From the NCBI GenBank assembly GCA_036380875.1, contig DASVDX010000022.1:1-64000 (forward strand): 64,000 nt of DNA. Reading direction: 5' to 3'. The translations under genes and the position numbers were made by a program. The notes under the pieces were generated by a model. That model did no database searches and was not told the origin of the DNA. It saw nothing but the letters and a program-made list of their open reading frames with translations. Positions 49,245 to 57,962 of this stretch are shown here, piece after piece (positions within the stretch are counted from its first letter, which is position 1; each line of letters opens with the position of its first letter). This DNA is from ZC4RG17 sp036380875 (lineage in GTDB: Bacteria; Actinomycetota; Acidimicrobiia; Spongiisociales; ZC4RG35).

Positions 49245-50651
49245 CTACCACTCGGGCTTCGGGTGGATGAGATCCACCGTGCCTTCGAACTCGCCGACCG
49301 GGAAGACGAACTCCAACTCGCCGTTCTGCCACTGGTTGACGAGGAAGCTCTTCCCCTCGGGGAGGCCCTTCTCGTCCCAGACGAAGTCGCCGAGGATCGT
49401 GCGCACCGGCTCTTCGGGCGTGCGGGAGTGCATCCATTCGCTCAGCTCGAGGTTGTCGGTGGTGCCGGTGGCCCGGATGGCTTGCTCGACGCCCTGGCAC
49501 ACGGCGAAGGGGATCGCCTCGTCCTCGTCCGGCGCGGTGCCCTTGGCTTCCGTGTAGTTGTTCACGAAGTCGGCGTTCGTGTAGGGCTCTCCCGCGAGCT
49601 CGCCCTCGAAGTTGGCGAGCGGGCTCCACACCGAGTGGATCAGGATGCCTTCGGCAGCGTCACCCAGTGCCTCCTGGAACTCGGACTGGGCGCCCTGGGC
49701 GGTGTAGAGGACATCGGGGTTGTAGCCGATGGTCTGCAGCGCCTGGACCAGGGCGATGACCTCGTCGACCGATGCGCTGGACACGATGAGCATGTCGGCG
49801 TCGGCGGTGCGGATCGAGTTCGCGAGCGTGATCCAGTCGGTGTAGCCGACGGGCCAGACCTCCTCGAGGACCAACTCGATGTCGTTGTCGGCGAGGAAGC
49901 CGGGCGCCAGCGAGATGACCTCTCCGGTGTCGGGGATCTCCACCTCTCCGCCGACGAGGCCCGTGGCGATCGAGGCGGCGAAGAAGTCGTCGGCGTACAC
50001 GACCGCCGCCGTCTGCGGCATCTCTCCCACGATCCCCTGCTCGTTGTAGTGAGCGAGGGTGTCGAGGATCGCCTTGCCGGTGTACTCGCCGGGCAGGGCC
50101 TGGAAGTAGAAGATGTGGTTGTACCCGCGCTCCCACACCCGCAGGGCGGCCGACGACGGCATCGGGTAGATCATGTTGTTCTGCTCCGCCACCGTCGAGG
50201 CGGGGAAGCCGAGGAGGCTGGAGAAAGTCCCGAGCAGCACGTCGGCCTGCTCGACGTTGATGAACCGCTCCATCTGCGTGACGATCACCTCGGTGTCCGA
50301 GCGGTTGTCCTCCACCAGCAATTCCACCGGCCGGCCGAGGATGCCACCCCGGGCGTTGATTTCGTCCACGCAGAACTGGTAGCCGTCGCGGTGCTTGGCG
50401 CCGGTGATCGAGAACTCGCCCGTCAGAGGCAGCGACGAGGCGAACACGATCGGGTCGCCTTCCGGCGCCTCGCCTCCGGTGGTCTCGGTCGTTTCGCCAC
50501 CGGTGGTCGCCGGAGCCGTTGGCTCGGTGGCCCCTTCGGTGGTGGGGGTGGTGTCGGCGCCGGCCGTGGTCGTACTCGCCCCGTCGCCGCCACAGGCAGC
50601 GAGGATCAGGGCGAGCGCTGCCACCAGCGCTGTCCATCTGAGTCTCCTCAT
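49245..50651 (-). CDS. Branched-chain amino acid-type ABC solute-binding lipoprotein
   Basis: 468 residues. The ATG at 50651 opens a signal peptide MRRLRWTALVAALALILAAC with the lipobox Cys at residue 20, and a 45-residue Thr/Gly/Glu linker follows. The mature type I fold has PIVFASSLPLTGEFSITGAK, INARGGILGRPVELLVEDN and the segment FVNNYTEAKGTAPDEDEAI. GAGGAGAACC precedes the ATG; a start 42 bp upstream is in frame but would bury the signal peptide. The SITGAKHRDGYQF region is more like amide/urea or aromatic binders than Leu/Ile/Val binders, so the ligand is open. Confidence 0.92.
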   Translation of the reverse strand: MRRLRWTALVAALALILAACGGDGASTTTAGADTTPTTEGATEPTAPATTGGETTETTGGEAPEGDPIVFASSLPLTGEFSITGAKHRDGYQFCVDEINARGGILGRPVELLVEDNRSDTEVIVTQMERFINVEQADVLLGTFSSLLGFPASTVAEQNNMIYPMPSSAALRVWERGYNHIFYFQALPGEYTGKAILDTLAHYNEQGIVGEMPQTAAVVYADDFFAASIATGLVGGEVEIPDTGEVISLAPGFLADNDIELVLEEVWPVGYTDWITLANSIRTADADMLIVSSASVDEVIALVQALQTIGYNPDVLYTAQGAQSEFQEALGDAAEGILIHSVWSPLANFEGELAGEPYTNADFVNNYTEAKGTAPDEDEAIPFAVCQGVEQAIRATGTTDNLELSEWMHSRTPEEPVRTILGDFVWDEKGLPEGKSFLVNQWQNGELEFVFPVGEFEGTVDLIHPKPEW

Positions 50652-50722
50652 CGAGGTTCTCCTCACGTCGGTGTCCTCCTCTTCGGTCGGCACAGAAGCG
50701 GCCCCGGTCGGCCCGCCCCTGC

Positions 50723-50736
50723 GTCAACCGGTTTCC
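50723..50736. promoter_or_regulatory. Putative LacI-family operator, proximal site of the Liv operon
   Basis: GTCAACCGGTTTCC, 71 bp upstream of the binding-protein start, containing the perfect 8-bp palindrome AACCGGTT. Confidence 0.55.
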
Positions 50737-50766
50737 ATGCTACGCCCTAGATCTGCAACCGGCCAT

Positions 50767-50780
50767 CACAAACGATTGCG
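50767..50780. promoter_or_regulatory. Putative LacI-family operator, distal site of the Liv operon
   Basis: CACAAACGATTGCG. Thirteen bases (ACAAACGATTGCG) are identical to the site at 51984-51996 on the other side of the intervening LacI gene. Confidence 0.65.
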
Positions 50781-50831
50781 ACGAAGGCGCCGCAATATTT
50801 GCACGTCTGCGGTCTTCGCGCCAAAGAAGGA

Positions 50832-51860
50832 TCAAACGGCCGACCGGGGCGGGGCGGTGGACCCGCGGACCACGAGGGTGGGCGTGAGCAGCTTCGTGCC
50901 CTTGTGGTACTCGGTGCCGGCGATCATGGCCAGGAGGGTCGACGCCGCCTCGGCTCCCATCTGGCGGTGCGGCACTCGCACCGCCGTCATCGGCGGCTGC
51001 ATGAGATCGAGGAGCGGGATGTCGTTGTAGCCGGTCACCGAGATGTCAGGGCCGACTTCCTTGCCCAACGACCGGATCGTCCGATAGCACCCCAGGGCCA
51101 GGAGGTCGTTGGCAGCGACGATGGCCGTCATGTCCGGATGGCGATCCAAGAGCGCTGCCGAGGCGTTGGCGCCCGGTTCGACTTGGTACCACTCCGCCTC
51201 TTCGATCACATCGGGCCCGGCGTCGAGGCCGTGGCGCTCCATGGCTGCCACGAAGGCGTCGCGGCGGCCGATGCCGGTAGACACCCACGAGGGCCCGGCG
51301 ACGTGGCCGATGCGCCGGTGACCCAGGGACACCAGGTGGTCGACGGCGAGAGCGATGCCGGCATGGTCGTCGCCTACGATCGCCGGGACGTCGCCTTTGT
51401 CGACGGTGCGGTTGACGAGGACGATGGGAATCCCCTGCGAGCCGGCCATCGCCATCTGACCGTCGTCGCGGGTGGCGGTGGCGAGGATCAGGCCGTCCAC
51501 GTGCCGTTCGATCATGTCCTCGATCACCGCCTCGGCGTGTTCCACGCCGCGATCGGCGTTGCCGATCAGGAGCGAATAGCCATCCTCGACGAGGACGGAT
51601 TCGGCGCCCGCCACGATCGGGCCGAACAGCGGGTTCTCGACATCGGGGATGACCATCCCGATGGACATCGTCTGGTTGGTGCGCAGACCCCGGGCGAGCG
51701 GGTGCGGCCGATACCCCAGTCGCTCAGCAGCTTCGACGACCCGCTTCAGCGTCTCCGGGTTGACCACCGAAGACGTGGCAGGGTTGAGCGCCCGTGAGGC
51801 GGTGGAAACATGGACCCCGGCCTCGCGGGCAACATCTTTGAGTGTGGGTCGGCCGTTCAC
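50832..51860 (-). CDS. LacI-family transcriptional regulator
   Basis: 342 residues. The GTG at 51860 (VNGRPTLKDVAREAG) is chosen because it gives the canonical LacI N-terminus; the 39-residue upstream extension is Cys-rich and unlike the family. The HTH is VHVSTASRALNP, the hinge is HPLARGLRTN, and the sensor domain has IGMVIPDVENPLFGPIVAG and SVTGYNDIPLLDLMQPPMTAV. It is bracketed by two near-identical operator-like sites, one facing the Liv importer and one facing the HIBADH-ALDH-Rid operon. It is therefore the best candidate for the local regulator of both. Paralogue of 54984-55991. Confidence 0.92.
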   Translation of the reverse strand: MNGRPTLKDVAREAGVHVSTASRALNPATSSVVNPETLKRVVEAAERLGYRPHPLARGLRTNQTMSIGMVIPDVENPLFGPIVAGAESVLVEDGYSLLIGNADRGVEHAEAVIEDMIERHVDGLILATATRDDGQMAMAGSQGIPIVLVNRTVDKGDVPAIVGDDHAGIALAVDHLVSLGHRRIGHVAGPSWVSTGIGRRDAFVAAMERHGLDAGPDVIEEAEWYQVEPGANASAALLDRHPDMTAIVAANDLLALGCYRTIRSLGKEVGPDISVTGYNDIPLLDLMQPPMTAVRVPHRQMGAEAASTLLAMIAGTEYHKGTKLLTPTLVVRGSTAPPRSAV

Positions 51861-51982
51861 GTTTTTCCAACATAATGCGCAGTGTCTGACGCGCGGCGTC
51901 AAGCAGCACTCGAGCGCACAATCGAAACTGCCGCAGGTGCCGATATCGAAAACTTTGCGCTCGTCGTGAAAAAACACGATAC

Positions 51983-51996
51983 TACAAACGATTGCG
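51983..51996. promoter_or_regulatory. Putative LacI-family operator upstream of the HIBADH-like operon
   Basis: TACAAACGATTGCG, 58 bp before the dehydrogenase start codon and sharing 13 consecutive bases with the site at 50768-50780. Confidence 0.65.
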
Positions 51997-52054
51997 TCGA
52001 CGGGGTCGGCCAGACCGTTGGTTTGTTCGACGAGACGAGAGGAGTGAGGTCTCG

Positions 52055-52990
52055 ATGACGGATGCGAAGTTCCCCCACAAAGTGGGATGGATCGGTACAG
52101 GGAGGATGGGGTTCGAGCTGGCCAGCCGCCTCCTCGACGCCGGTGTGGACCTGTGGGTGTGGAACCGGACCCGTTCCAAGGCCGAACCTCTCGCCGAGAA
52201 GGGGGCCAAGGTGGTCGACTCGCCGGCAGAGCTGGCGGGGAGAGACATCGTGTTCACGATGGTGGCCGGGCCCCAGGACGTGCTGGAGGTGACGTTCGGG
52301 GACAACGGCGTCCTCGCCGGTGAGACCCGGCCCGGGATCATCGTCGACTCGACGACCATAGATCCGCCCACGTCGCAGGAGCTGACCCGCCGGGCAGCCG
52401 AGGTGGGGACGTCGGTGCTGGCGGCGCCGGTGTCAGGCAATCCCAAGGTGGTGAAGTCGGGGAAGCTGACTTCAGTGGTGTCAGGCCCGCGAGACGCGTG
52501 GGAGACGGCCCGGCCCTACATCGAGCTCTTCGGACGACGGGCCACCTATGTCGGTGAAGGCGACGCGGCGCGTCTCGTCAAGATCTGCCACAACCTGATG
52601 CTGGGCGTGGTCGCCCAGATGATGGCCGAGGTCACCCTGCTCGCCGAGGCCTACGGCGTTTCCCGCTACGACTTCCTCGAGTTCCTGAACGACAGCGTCA
52701 TGGGCTCGACCTTCACCCGGTACAAGACCCCGGCGTTCGTGAACCTGGAGTACGAGCCGCCCACGTTCACTTGGCATCTCCTCCGCAAGGACCTGGAGCT
52801 CGGCCTCGCCGCCGGGCGCGATCTCGATGTCCCCCTGCCGACGACGGCCCTCGTCCACCAGATCTTGGTCGACGGCATCGGCCAGGGCTATGGCGACCTC
52901 GACTTCGCGGCGTTGCTCTCGCGGCTCGCCGCCGGTGCCGGTCGTAAGATCGAACCCGAGAATCGAGAAGTCTCCGACGGATTGAGCTGA
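52055..52990 (+). CDS. NAD-binding beta-hydroxyacid dehydrogenase (HIBADH/6PGDH family)
   Basis: 311 residues. The NAD(P) site is VGWIGTGRMGFELA, the family motif is STTIDPPTSQEL, the substrate glycine region is APVSGNPKVVKSGKL, and the catalytic Lys is in KICHNLMLG (KxxxN). Members oxidise 3-hydroxyisobutyrate, tartronate semialdehyde partners, or similar beta-hydroxy acids to semialdehydes. The ATG at 52055 follows GGAGTGAGG. The aldehyde dehydrogenase gene starts 1 bp after its stop, suggesting a two-step alcohol-to-semialdehyde-to-acid sequence. Confidence 0.92.
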   Translation: MTDAKFPHKVGWIGTGRMGFELASRLLDAGVDLWVWNRTRSKAEPLAEKGAKVVDSPAELAGRDIVFTMVAGPQDVLEVTFGDNGVLAGETRPGIIVDSTTIDPPTSQELTRRAAEVGTSVLAAPVSGNPKVVKSGKLTSVVSGPRDAWETARPYIELFGRRATYVGEGDAARLVKICHNLMLGVVAQMMAEVTLLAEAYGVSRYDFLEFLNDSVMGSTFTRYKTPAFVNLEYEPPTFTWHLLRKDLELGLAAGRDLDVPLPTTALVHQILVDGIGQGYGDLDFAALLSRLAAGAGRKIEPENREVSDGLS

Positions 52991-52991
52991 C

Positions 52992-54458
52992 ATGACCGAG
53001 AACCCCGTCCTCGAACAGTTGAAGAAGCAGGGCCACGATCGTCTGCTGATCGGTGGCGAGTGGCGCGAGGCCTCCGACGGCGCCGAGATCGAGGTCCTCG
53101 ATCCGTCGACGGGGGAGCCGGTGGCGTCGGTGCCGAGCGCTTCGGTCGACGACGTCCTCGCCGCCGTGGACGCGGCGGAGGCTGCATCGGAGGCGTGGGC
53201 GGCGACGCCGCCTCGTCAACGGGGCGAGATCCTGCGGCGGGCCTTCGAGATGATGATCGACCGGGCCGACGATCTCGCCTCCCTGATCGTGTTGGAGATG
53301 GGCAAGACCTTCGCCGAGTCGAAGGCGGAGATCGCGTATGCCGCCGAGTTCTATCGCTGGTTCTCCGAGGAGGCGGTTCGCAACGACGGCTCGATCACGT
53401 TGGCGCCGGCCGGCGACAAGCGCATCATCGCCATCGGCCAGCCGATCGGGATCTCGGTCCTGATCACCCCCTGGAACTTCCCGGCGGCGATGGCCACCCG
53501 CAAGATCGGCCCGGCACTCGCCGCCGGATGCACCGTGATCCTCAAGCCCGCCTCGGACACCCCGCTGACGGCCCTGGCGATCGCCGAGGTGATGGAGGAG
53601 GCAGGGGTGCCGGCGGGTGTCATCAACGTGGTGCCCTCTCGGCGTTCGTCGGAGGTCGTGCCCGCCATGCTGGGGGATCCCCGGGTGCGCAAGCTCTCTT
53701 TCACCGGCTCCACCGAGGTCGGCCGCACGCTCCTCGAGCAGGCGGCGGAGAGGATCATCTCCACGTCGATGGAACTCGGCGGCAATGCCCCGTTTTTGGT
53801 GTTCGAGGACGCCGACATCGACGCTGCGGTCGAGGGGGCGATGGTGGCGAAGATGCGAAATGGCGGCCAGTCCTGCATCGCCGCCAACCGCTTCCTCGTG
53901 CACGAATCCGTGGCCGACGCGTTCGCGGCGGCGTTCGCCGAGCGGATGCGGGCGGTGAAGGTCGGTCCCGGCATGGAACCGGGCGTCGACCTCGGTCCGC
54001 TCATCAACAAGGGCGCCCAGGAGGACATGATCGAGTCGGTGGAACTGGCCACTGAGTCCGGCGGCGATGTCCTCGCCGGCGGGAAGGCGCCGGACCGTCC
54101 CGGCTTCTTCTTTGAGCCGACGGTGCTGGCCAAGTTGCCCGCCGACGCCCCGGTTCTCGAGCGCGAGATCTTCGGCCCGGTGGCGCCCATCGTCACCTTC
54201 ACCAGCGACGAAGAGGCAGTGGCCTTGGCCAACGACACCATCCATGGCCTCGCTGCCTACCTCTACAGCTCGGACTTGAGCCGGGGGCTGCGGGTGGCCG
54301 AGGCGTTGGAGTCGGGAATGGTCGGCATCAACCGGGGTCTGATCTCCGACCCGGCGGCACCGTTCGGCGGCGTGAAGCAGTCCGGTATCGGCCGCGAGGG
54401 CGGCCACGAGGGCATCAAAGAGTTCCTCGAGATCAAGTACATCGCTGCCTCTTGGTGA
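52992..54458 (+). CDS. NAD(P)-dependent aldehyde dehydrogenase, succinate-semialdehyde dehydrogenase-like
   Basis: 488 residues. Features are PWNFPAAMATRKIGPALAAG, FTGSTEVGRTLLEQA, the general-base Glu in MELGGNAPFLVFEDAD and the catalytic Cys in NGGQSCIAANRF. The LGGNAPF and GQSCIAANR wording is typical of GabD-type succinate-semialdehyde dehydrogenases. The N-terminal TENPVLEQL start is an ATG 1 bp after the HIBADH gene. It probably oxidises the semialdehyde formed by that enzyme. Confidence 0.92.
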   Translation: MTENPVLEQLKKQGHDRLLIGGEWREASDGAEIEVLDPSTGEPVASVPSASVDDVLAAVDAAEAASEAWAATPPRQRGEILRRAFEMMIDRADDLASLIVLEMGKTFAESKAEIAYAAEFYRWFSEEAVRNDGSITLAPAGDKRIIAIGQPIGISVLITPWNFPAAMATRKIGPALAAGCTVILKPASDTPLTALAIAEVMEEAGVPAGVINVVPSRRSSEVVPAMLGDPRVRKLSFTGSTEVGRTLLEQAAERIISTSMELGGNAPFLVFEDADIDAAVEGAMVAKMRNGGQSCIAANRFLVHESVADAFAAAFAERMRAVKVGPGMEPGVDLGPLINKGAQEDMIESVELATESGGDVLAGGKAPDRPGFFFEPTVLAKLPADAPVLEREIFGPVAPIVTFTSDEEAVALANDTIHGLAAYLYSSDLSRGLRVAEALESGMVGINRGLISDPAAPFGGVKQSGIGREGGHEGIKEFLEIKYIAASW

Positions 54459-54465
54459 GCAGGCC

Positions 54466-54867
54466 GTGCCCAAGACACACTCGAACCCCCCGTCCGTTCA
54501 CCGGCCCAACAACGACGCCTACAGCCACGTCGTCGTGGTCGAAGGCGGCCGTCTGTTGTTCGTCTCCGGTCAGGTGGGGCTCGACCCCGACTTCAACCTC
54601 GTGGGCGACGACGTCTACACCCAGGCCCGCCAGGCTTTCGAGAACCTGCGGGCGGTGCTCGAAGCCCACGGGGCGACGCCGGCCGACATCATCAAGCTGA
54701 CCACCTTCGTCGTGGGCGAGGCCCACACTCATCTGCCGGCGCTGGGGAGGGCCCGAGCCGAGATCCTCGACTTGGAGGTGCCACCCGCTTCGACCCTCGT
54801 CGGGGTCCAGTCGCTGGCGATCGAGGGTCTCCTGGTCGAGGTGGAGGCGGTCGCCGTCGTGGACTGA
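54466..54867 (+). CDS. Rid-family (YjgF/YER057c/UK114) protein lacking the RidA arginine
   Basis: 133 residues, a small trimeric-fold protein: LLFVSGQVGLDPDFNLVG, ADIIKLTTFVVGEAHTHLPA and PPASTLVGVQSLA then VEVEAVAV. The active-site Arg of RidA (the R of the usual PARxTVxV) is Ser here, so imine/enamine deaminase activity of the classical type is doubtful; Rid subfamilies without this Arg are known. The GTG start lies 7 bp after the aldehyde dehydrogenase stop, so it belongs to the same operon. Confidence 0.88.
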   Translation: MPKTHSNPPSVHRPNNDAYSHVVVVEGGRLLFVSGQVGLDPDFNLVGDDVYTQARQAFENLRAVLEAHGATPADIIKLTTFVVGEAHTHLPALGRARAEILDLEVPPASTLVGVQSLAIEGLLVEVEAVAVVD

Positions 54868-54897
54868 TCCGGGCGGGCACTCCTGGTCGGCCCCCTC

Positions 54898-54911
54898 TAC
54901 AAGCGTTTGCC
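54898..54911. promoter_or_regulatory. Putative LacI-family operator upstream of the LacI gene at 54984
   Basis: TACAAGCGTTTGCC. A reversed half-site GGCAAACG follows at 54926-54933, inside the inverted repeat ACACGG-7-CCGTGT (54921-54939). Autoregulation is likely. Confidence 0.6.
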
Positions 54912-54983
54912 GAAACTCCGACACGGGCAAACGCCGTGTGGAACAATGCCGCCACCACCGCCGGAGGAGGAGGTTCTGCCGAC

Positions 54984-55991
54984 GTGAGCATGCCGACGCT
55001 CGACGATGTCGCCCGGGAGGTGGGTGTCCACCCCTCCACCGTGTCGCGCGCTCTCAACCCGAATCGGGCCCAACTCGTCAACCCGGAGACGCGCAAGGCA
55101 GTCGAAGAGGCGGCCCGGCGGCTCGGCTATCGCCCGCACATGGTCGCCCGCGGGCTGCAGAGCGGCCGGACGGCCACCATCGGCGTCGTGGCCGCTGACC
55201 TCGGCAATCCCTTCGTCACCCCGATCATCCACGGCATCACCGCCTCTCTCGAGATCGGCGAGATCATGCCGGTCATCGCCGAGACCCAGGACGAGCACGA
55301 GCGTTTCTCCCGGATCCTCGATCACATGCTCTCCCGGCGCGTCGACGCCGTGATCTCTCTCGCAACGCGCGCCGGCGACCGTCGGATACTCGAAGACGCC
55401 GCCCGCATCGCCCCGGTCGTGATCGCCGCCCGTCCCCTGCCGGAGAGCGATCTGCCCCAGGTGGTCCATGACGACGGCGGCGGCGCCACCATGGCCGCCG
55501 AGCACCTCCACCAGCTCGGGCACCGTCGGGTAGCCCAGCTCCGCGGCCCGCTCGACGTGGCCAACTTCTCCCATCGCGCCGAGGCCTTCACCGCCGCCTG
55601 TGCCCGACTCGGCATGACCGAGATCGAGGTCCCCGAGATGGCAGCTGTTCCCACGATCGCCGAGGGGCGCCGCCTCACCGAGGCGCTTCTGGGAAGGGAG
55701 AAGGAGCCTCCGACCGCCATCTTCGCCCACAACGACCTCATGGCGATGGGCACCCTGGCGGCACTCCGGGAAGCCGGGCTGCGCGTCCCCGACGACGTCT
55801 CCCTGATCGGGTACAACGACCTGCCGATGATGGATCTCGTCACCCCGGCCTTGACCACCATCCGCTATCCCAGCCGGGAGATCGGCCTCGCCGCGGGGGA
55901 ATTGGTCATCGAGATACTGGCTGGGGAGGAGGTGAAGAACGTCTGCCTCCAGCCCGCCCTGGTGGTGCGGGACTCGACGCGCCCGATCTGA
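54984..55991 (+). CDS. LacI-family transcriptional regulator
   Basis: 335 residues. The GTG at 54984 is chosen: GGAGGAGGAGG ends 11 bases before it, and MPTLDDVAREVG follows. The HTH is VHPSTVSRALNP, the hinge is HMVARGLQSG and the sensor domain has IGVVAADLGNPFVTPIIHGI and SLIGYNDLPMMDLVTPALTTI. It resembles the regulator at 50832-51860. Operator-like sites lie both in front of it and in front of the SDR-like gene 83 bp downstream, so it probably controls both. Confidence 0.92.
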   Translation: MSMPTLDDVAREVGVHPSTVSRALNPNRAQLVNPETRKAVEEAARRLGYRPHMVARGLQSGRTATIGVVAADLGNPFVTPIIHGITASLEIGEIMPVIAETQDEHERFSRILDHMLSRRVDAVISLATRAGDRRILEDAARIAPVVIAARPLPESDLPQVVHDDGGGATMAAEHLHQLGHRRVAQLRGPLDVANFSHRAEAFTAACARLGMTEIEVPEMAAVPTIAEGRRLTEALLGREKEPPTAIFAHNDLMAMGTLAALREAGLRVPDDVSLIGYNDLPMMDLVTPALTTIRYPSREIGLAAGELVIEILAGEEVKNVCLQPALVVRDSTRPI

Positions 55992-56026
55992 TCCGGTCTT
56001 GGTAGGCTCTCGGCTACGTTCGAGCC

Positions 56027-56040
56027 TGCAAACGTTTGAA
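56027..56040. promoter_or_regulatory. Putative LacI-family operator upstream of the SDR-like gene
   Basis: TGCAAACGTTTGAA, holding the perfect 10-bp palindrome CAAACGTTTG (56029-56038), 34 bp before the ATG. Confidence 0.65.
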
Positions 56041-56074
56041 GGCAGGAGGCGAGTCGACTCGTGAGGAGGCGTCG

Positions 56075-56773
56075 ATGAGTGGAAGCGTTGTCGTCATCGG
56101 GGGATCGTCCGGGCTGGGCAAGGCAGTCGCCGCCCATTACGCCGCCCAGGGCCGGCAGGTCGTCGTCACCAGCCGGGACGAGGAGAGGGCGGAAGAAGCC
56201 GCCCGCGAGATCGGCGGGTCGACGACCGGGATCGCCGTCGACATCAGTCGCCCGGCCGAGGTCGCCTCGGCCCTGGCCGGGGTCGGGCCCGTCCAGTACC
56301 TGGTGATCGCCGCCATCGAGCGCGACGAGAACACGATCCGTGACTACGCCGTCGACCGCGCCATCGACCTGGCGACGCTCAAGCTGGTCGGTTATCCGGC
56401 GGTGATCCACGCCCTCCACGACCGGTTCACCGATGACGCCGCCGTCGTCCTCTTCGGAGGTCTGGCCAAGGACAGGCCGTATCCCGGGTCCACGATGGTG
56501 AGCACGGTCAACGGGGGAATCTCCACCTTGATCAACACGCTGGCCCTCGAACTGGCGCCCTTGCGCTTCAACGCCATCCACCCGGCGGTCGTCGGGGACA
56601 CCCCCTACTGGCAGGCGAAGCCAGCCGAGGTGCTGGAGGGAATCCGGTCGCGCACGCCCACCGGGCGGCTGGTGACCACCGCCGACATCGTCCATGCGGT
56701 GGCGTTCCTCCTCGAGAACCAGGGCGTGAACGCCATCAACCTGGTGGTCGACGGCGGGTCGCTGTTGAAGTGA
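56075..56773 (+). CDS. SDR-fold protein without the catalytic Tyr/Lys pair
   Basis: 232 residues. The cofactor motif is intact (IGGSSGLGKAVAAHYA). The catalytic strand-helix reads VVLFGGLAKD, then STVNGGISTLINTLALEL. Aligned on LALEL, the YxxxK Tyr is Val and the Lys is Asn, and the Ser position is Gly. The end (NAINLVVDGGSLLK) is normal. It can probably bind NAD(P) but cannot use the classical SDR mechanism. The ATG at 56075 gives the expected short N-terminus; an in-frame start 39 bp upstream does not. It converges on the ketopantoate-reductase-like gene. Confidence 0.83.
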   Translation: MSGSVVVIGGSSGLGKAVAAHYAAQGRQVVVTSRDEERAEEAAREIGGSTTGIAVDISRPAEVASALAGVGPVQYLVIAAIERDENTIRDYAVDRAIDLATLKLVGYPAVIHALHDRFTDDAAVVLFGGLAKDRPYPGSTMVSTVNGGISTLINTLALELAPLRFNAIHPAVVGDTPYWQAKPAEVLEGIRSRTPTGRLVTTADIVHAVAFLLENQGVNAINLVVDGGSLLK

Positions 56774-56784
56774 GTGGGCGGCCG

Positions 56785-57819
56785 TCAGCCTTCGACGGCC
56801 GCCAACAAGATATCGAGATTGTCGGGGTCGGGGCGTAGCTCCCCCGCCTCGATCCGACGAGCGACATCGACGACGGCCCGGTTCACCGGGGTGGCGACGC
56901 CGTGTCCGGCGCCGAGGCGGACCACGTTGCCGTTGATGTCGTGCACCTCCGAACGCCGGCCCTTCATCCAGTCCTGGAGCACCGTGGTCTTCGTCTCGGG
57001 GAGCACGAAACCTTCGAGCAGTGTGTCCAGGAGGAACTCGGCCAGGTCGTAGGAGTCGTCGGGCATCTCGTCTCGGGTCACACCGAAGATCGGCAGGACG
57101 GGGTAACCGACCGCTTCGCCGACCTGCAGTGCCTCGTCGCTGGAGCGGATCATGAGGCGACGCATCGCCGGGATGTGTGCGGCCTCGAGCATCGGCAATC
57201 CGAGGATGGCGGTGGTGACGAGCGTCGCCGCATTGCTCACCAACTTCATCCACTTGGCGGCGAGGATCTCGTCCATGATCTCCACGGTCCCGGAATGCCG
57301 GAGCAGCGAGGCGACCTCCTCCTCCCGGCCACGGGTGCTCGGATGGAGGCTGCCGACGGCGAACCAGGAGCGTTCCGGGGGCGAGTTGCGCTCGACCACC
57401 CCCGGCTCCCACATCATCGAGGAGACCTCGATGACACAGCCGAGTGTTCGGTTCGGGCCCACCACTTCGGCGATCGTCTCGGCGGTCATGCCGTTCTGGA
57501 CCCCGACGAGCAGTCCATCGGGTTTCAGGTAGGGCTCGATCAAATGGGCGGCCCAACGCGAGTCGTAGGCCTTCATCAGCATCAGGACGACGTCGAAGCG
57601 GTCGCGGAACGTCGCCACGTCGCACAGGTGGAACACGCGCACGTCCTGGGTCAGGGTCCGGTTCGGCATCTCGATGCGGATGCCGTTCTTCCGCATCGCC
57701 TCCACGTGCTCGGGCCACTGCTCGATCAGCACGACATCGACACCGGCGGCCGCGAGGTCGGCCCCGATCGATGCCCCGTTGGCTCCGGCTCCCAACACCG
57801 CGATCTTCGGCTGGCTCAC
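56785..57819 (-). CDS. Ketopantoate reductase-family (PanE/ApbA) dehydrogenase, copy 1
   Basis: 344 residues. The N-terminal Rossmann motif is AVLGAGANGASIGADLAAAG; VLMLMKAYDS and VGVQNGMTAETIAEV follow. The catalytic Lys lies in AKWMKLVSNAATL and the C-terminal motif is TTVLQDWMKGRRSEVHDING. It is longer than E. coli PanE (303). It is divergent from, and clearly paralogous to, the gene at 57963, from which 143 bp separate it. Reduction of an alpha-keto or related acid with NAD(P)H is expected. Pantothenate synthesis is only one option, because two copies stand in a catabolic neighbourhood. Confidence 0.9.
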   Translation of the reverse strand: MSQPKIAVLGAGANGASIGADLAAAGVDVVLIEQWPEHVEAMRKNGIRIEMPNRTLTQDVRVFHLCDVATFRDRFDVVLMLMKAYDSRWAAHLIEPYLKPDGLLVGVQNGMTAETIAEVVGPNRTLGCVIEVSSMMWEPGVVERNSPPERSWFAVGSLHPSTRGREEEVASLLRHSGTVEIMDEILAAKWMKLVSNAATLVTTAILGLPMLEAAHIPAMRRLMIRSSDEALQVGEAVGYPVLPIFGVTRDEMPDDSYDLAEFLLDTLLEGFVLPETKTTVLQDWMKGRRSEVHDINGNVVRLGAGHGVATPVNRAVVDVARRIEAGELRPDPDNLDILLAAVEG

Positions 57820-57962
57820 GTAGTCGATCCTCCTTCGTCTGCGCGGACGCTACCAGCCGCCGTTTCAGCGTCGCTCGACAGCGCCCACCCCTGGTTGCCG
57901 GGCAATGCGGTTCGCGTATAGCGTCACTGAACACACCGCGCAGCGCGACTCGAGGAGGGACA

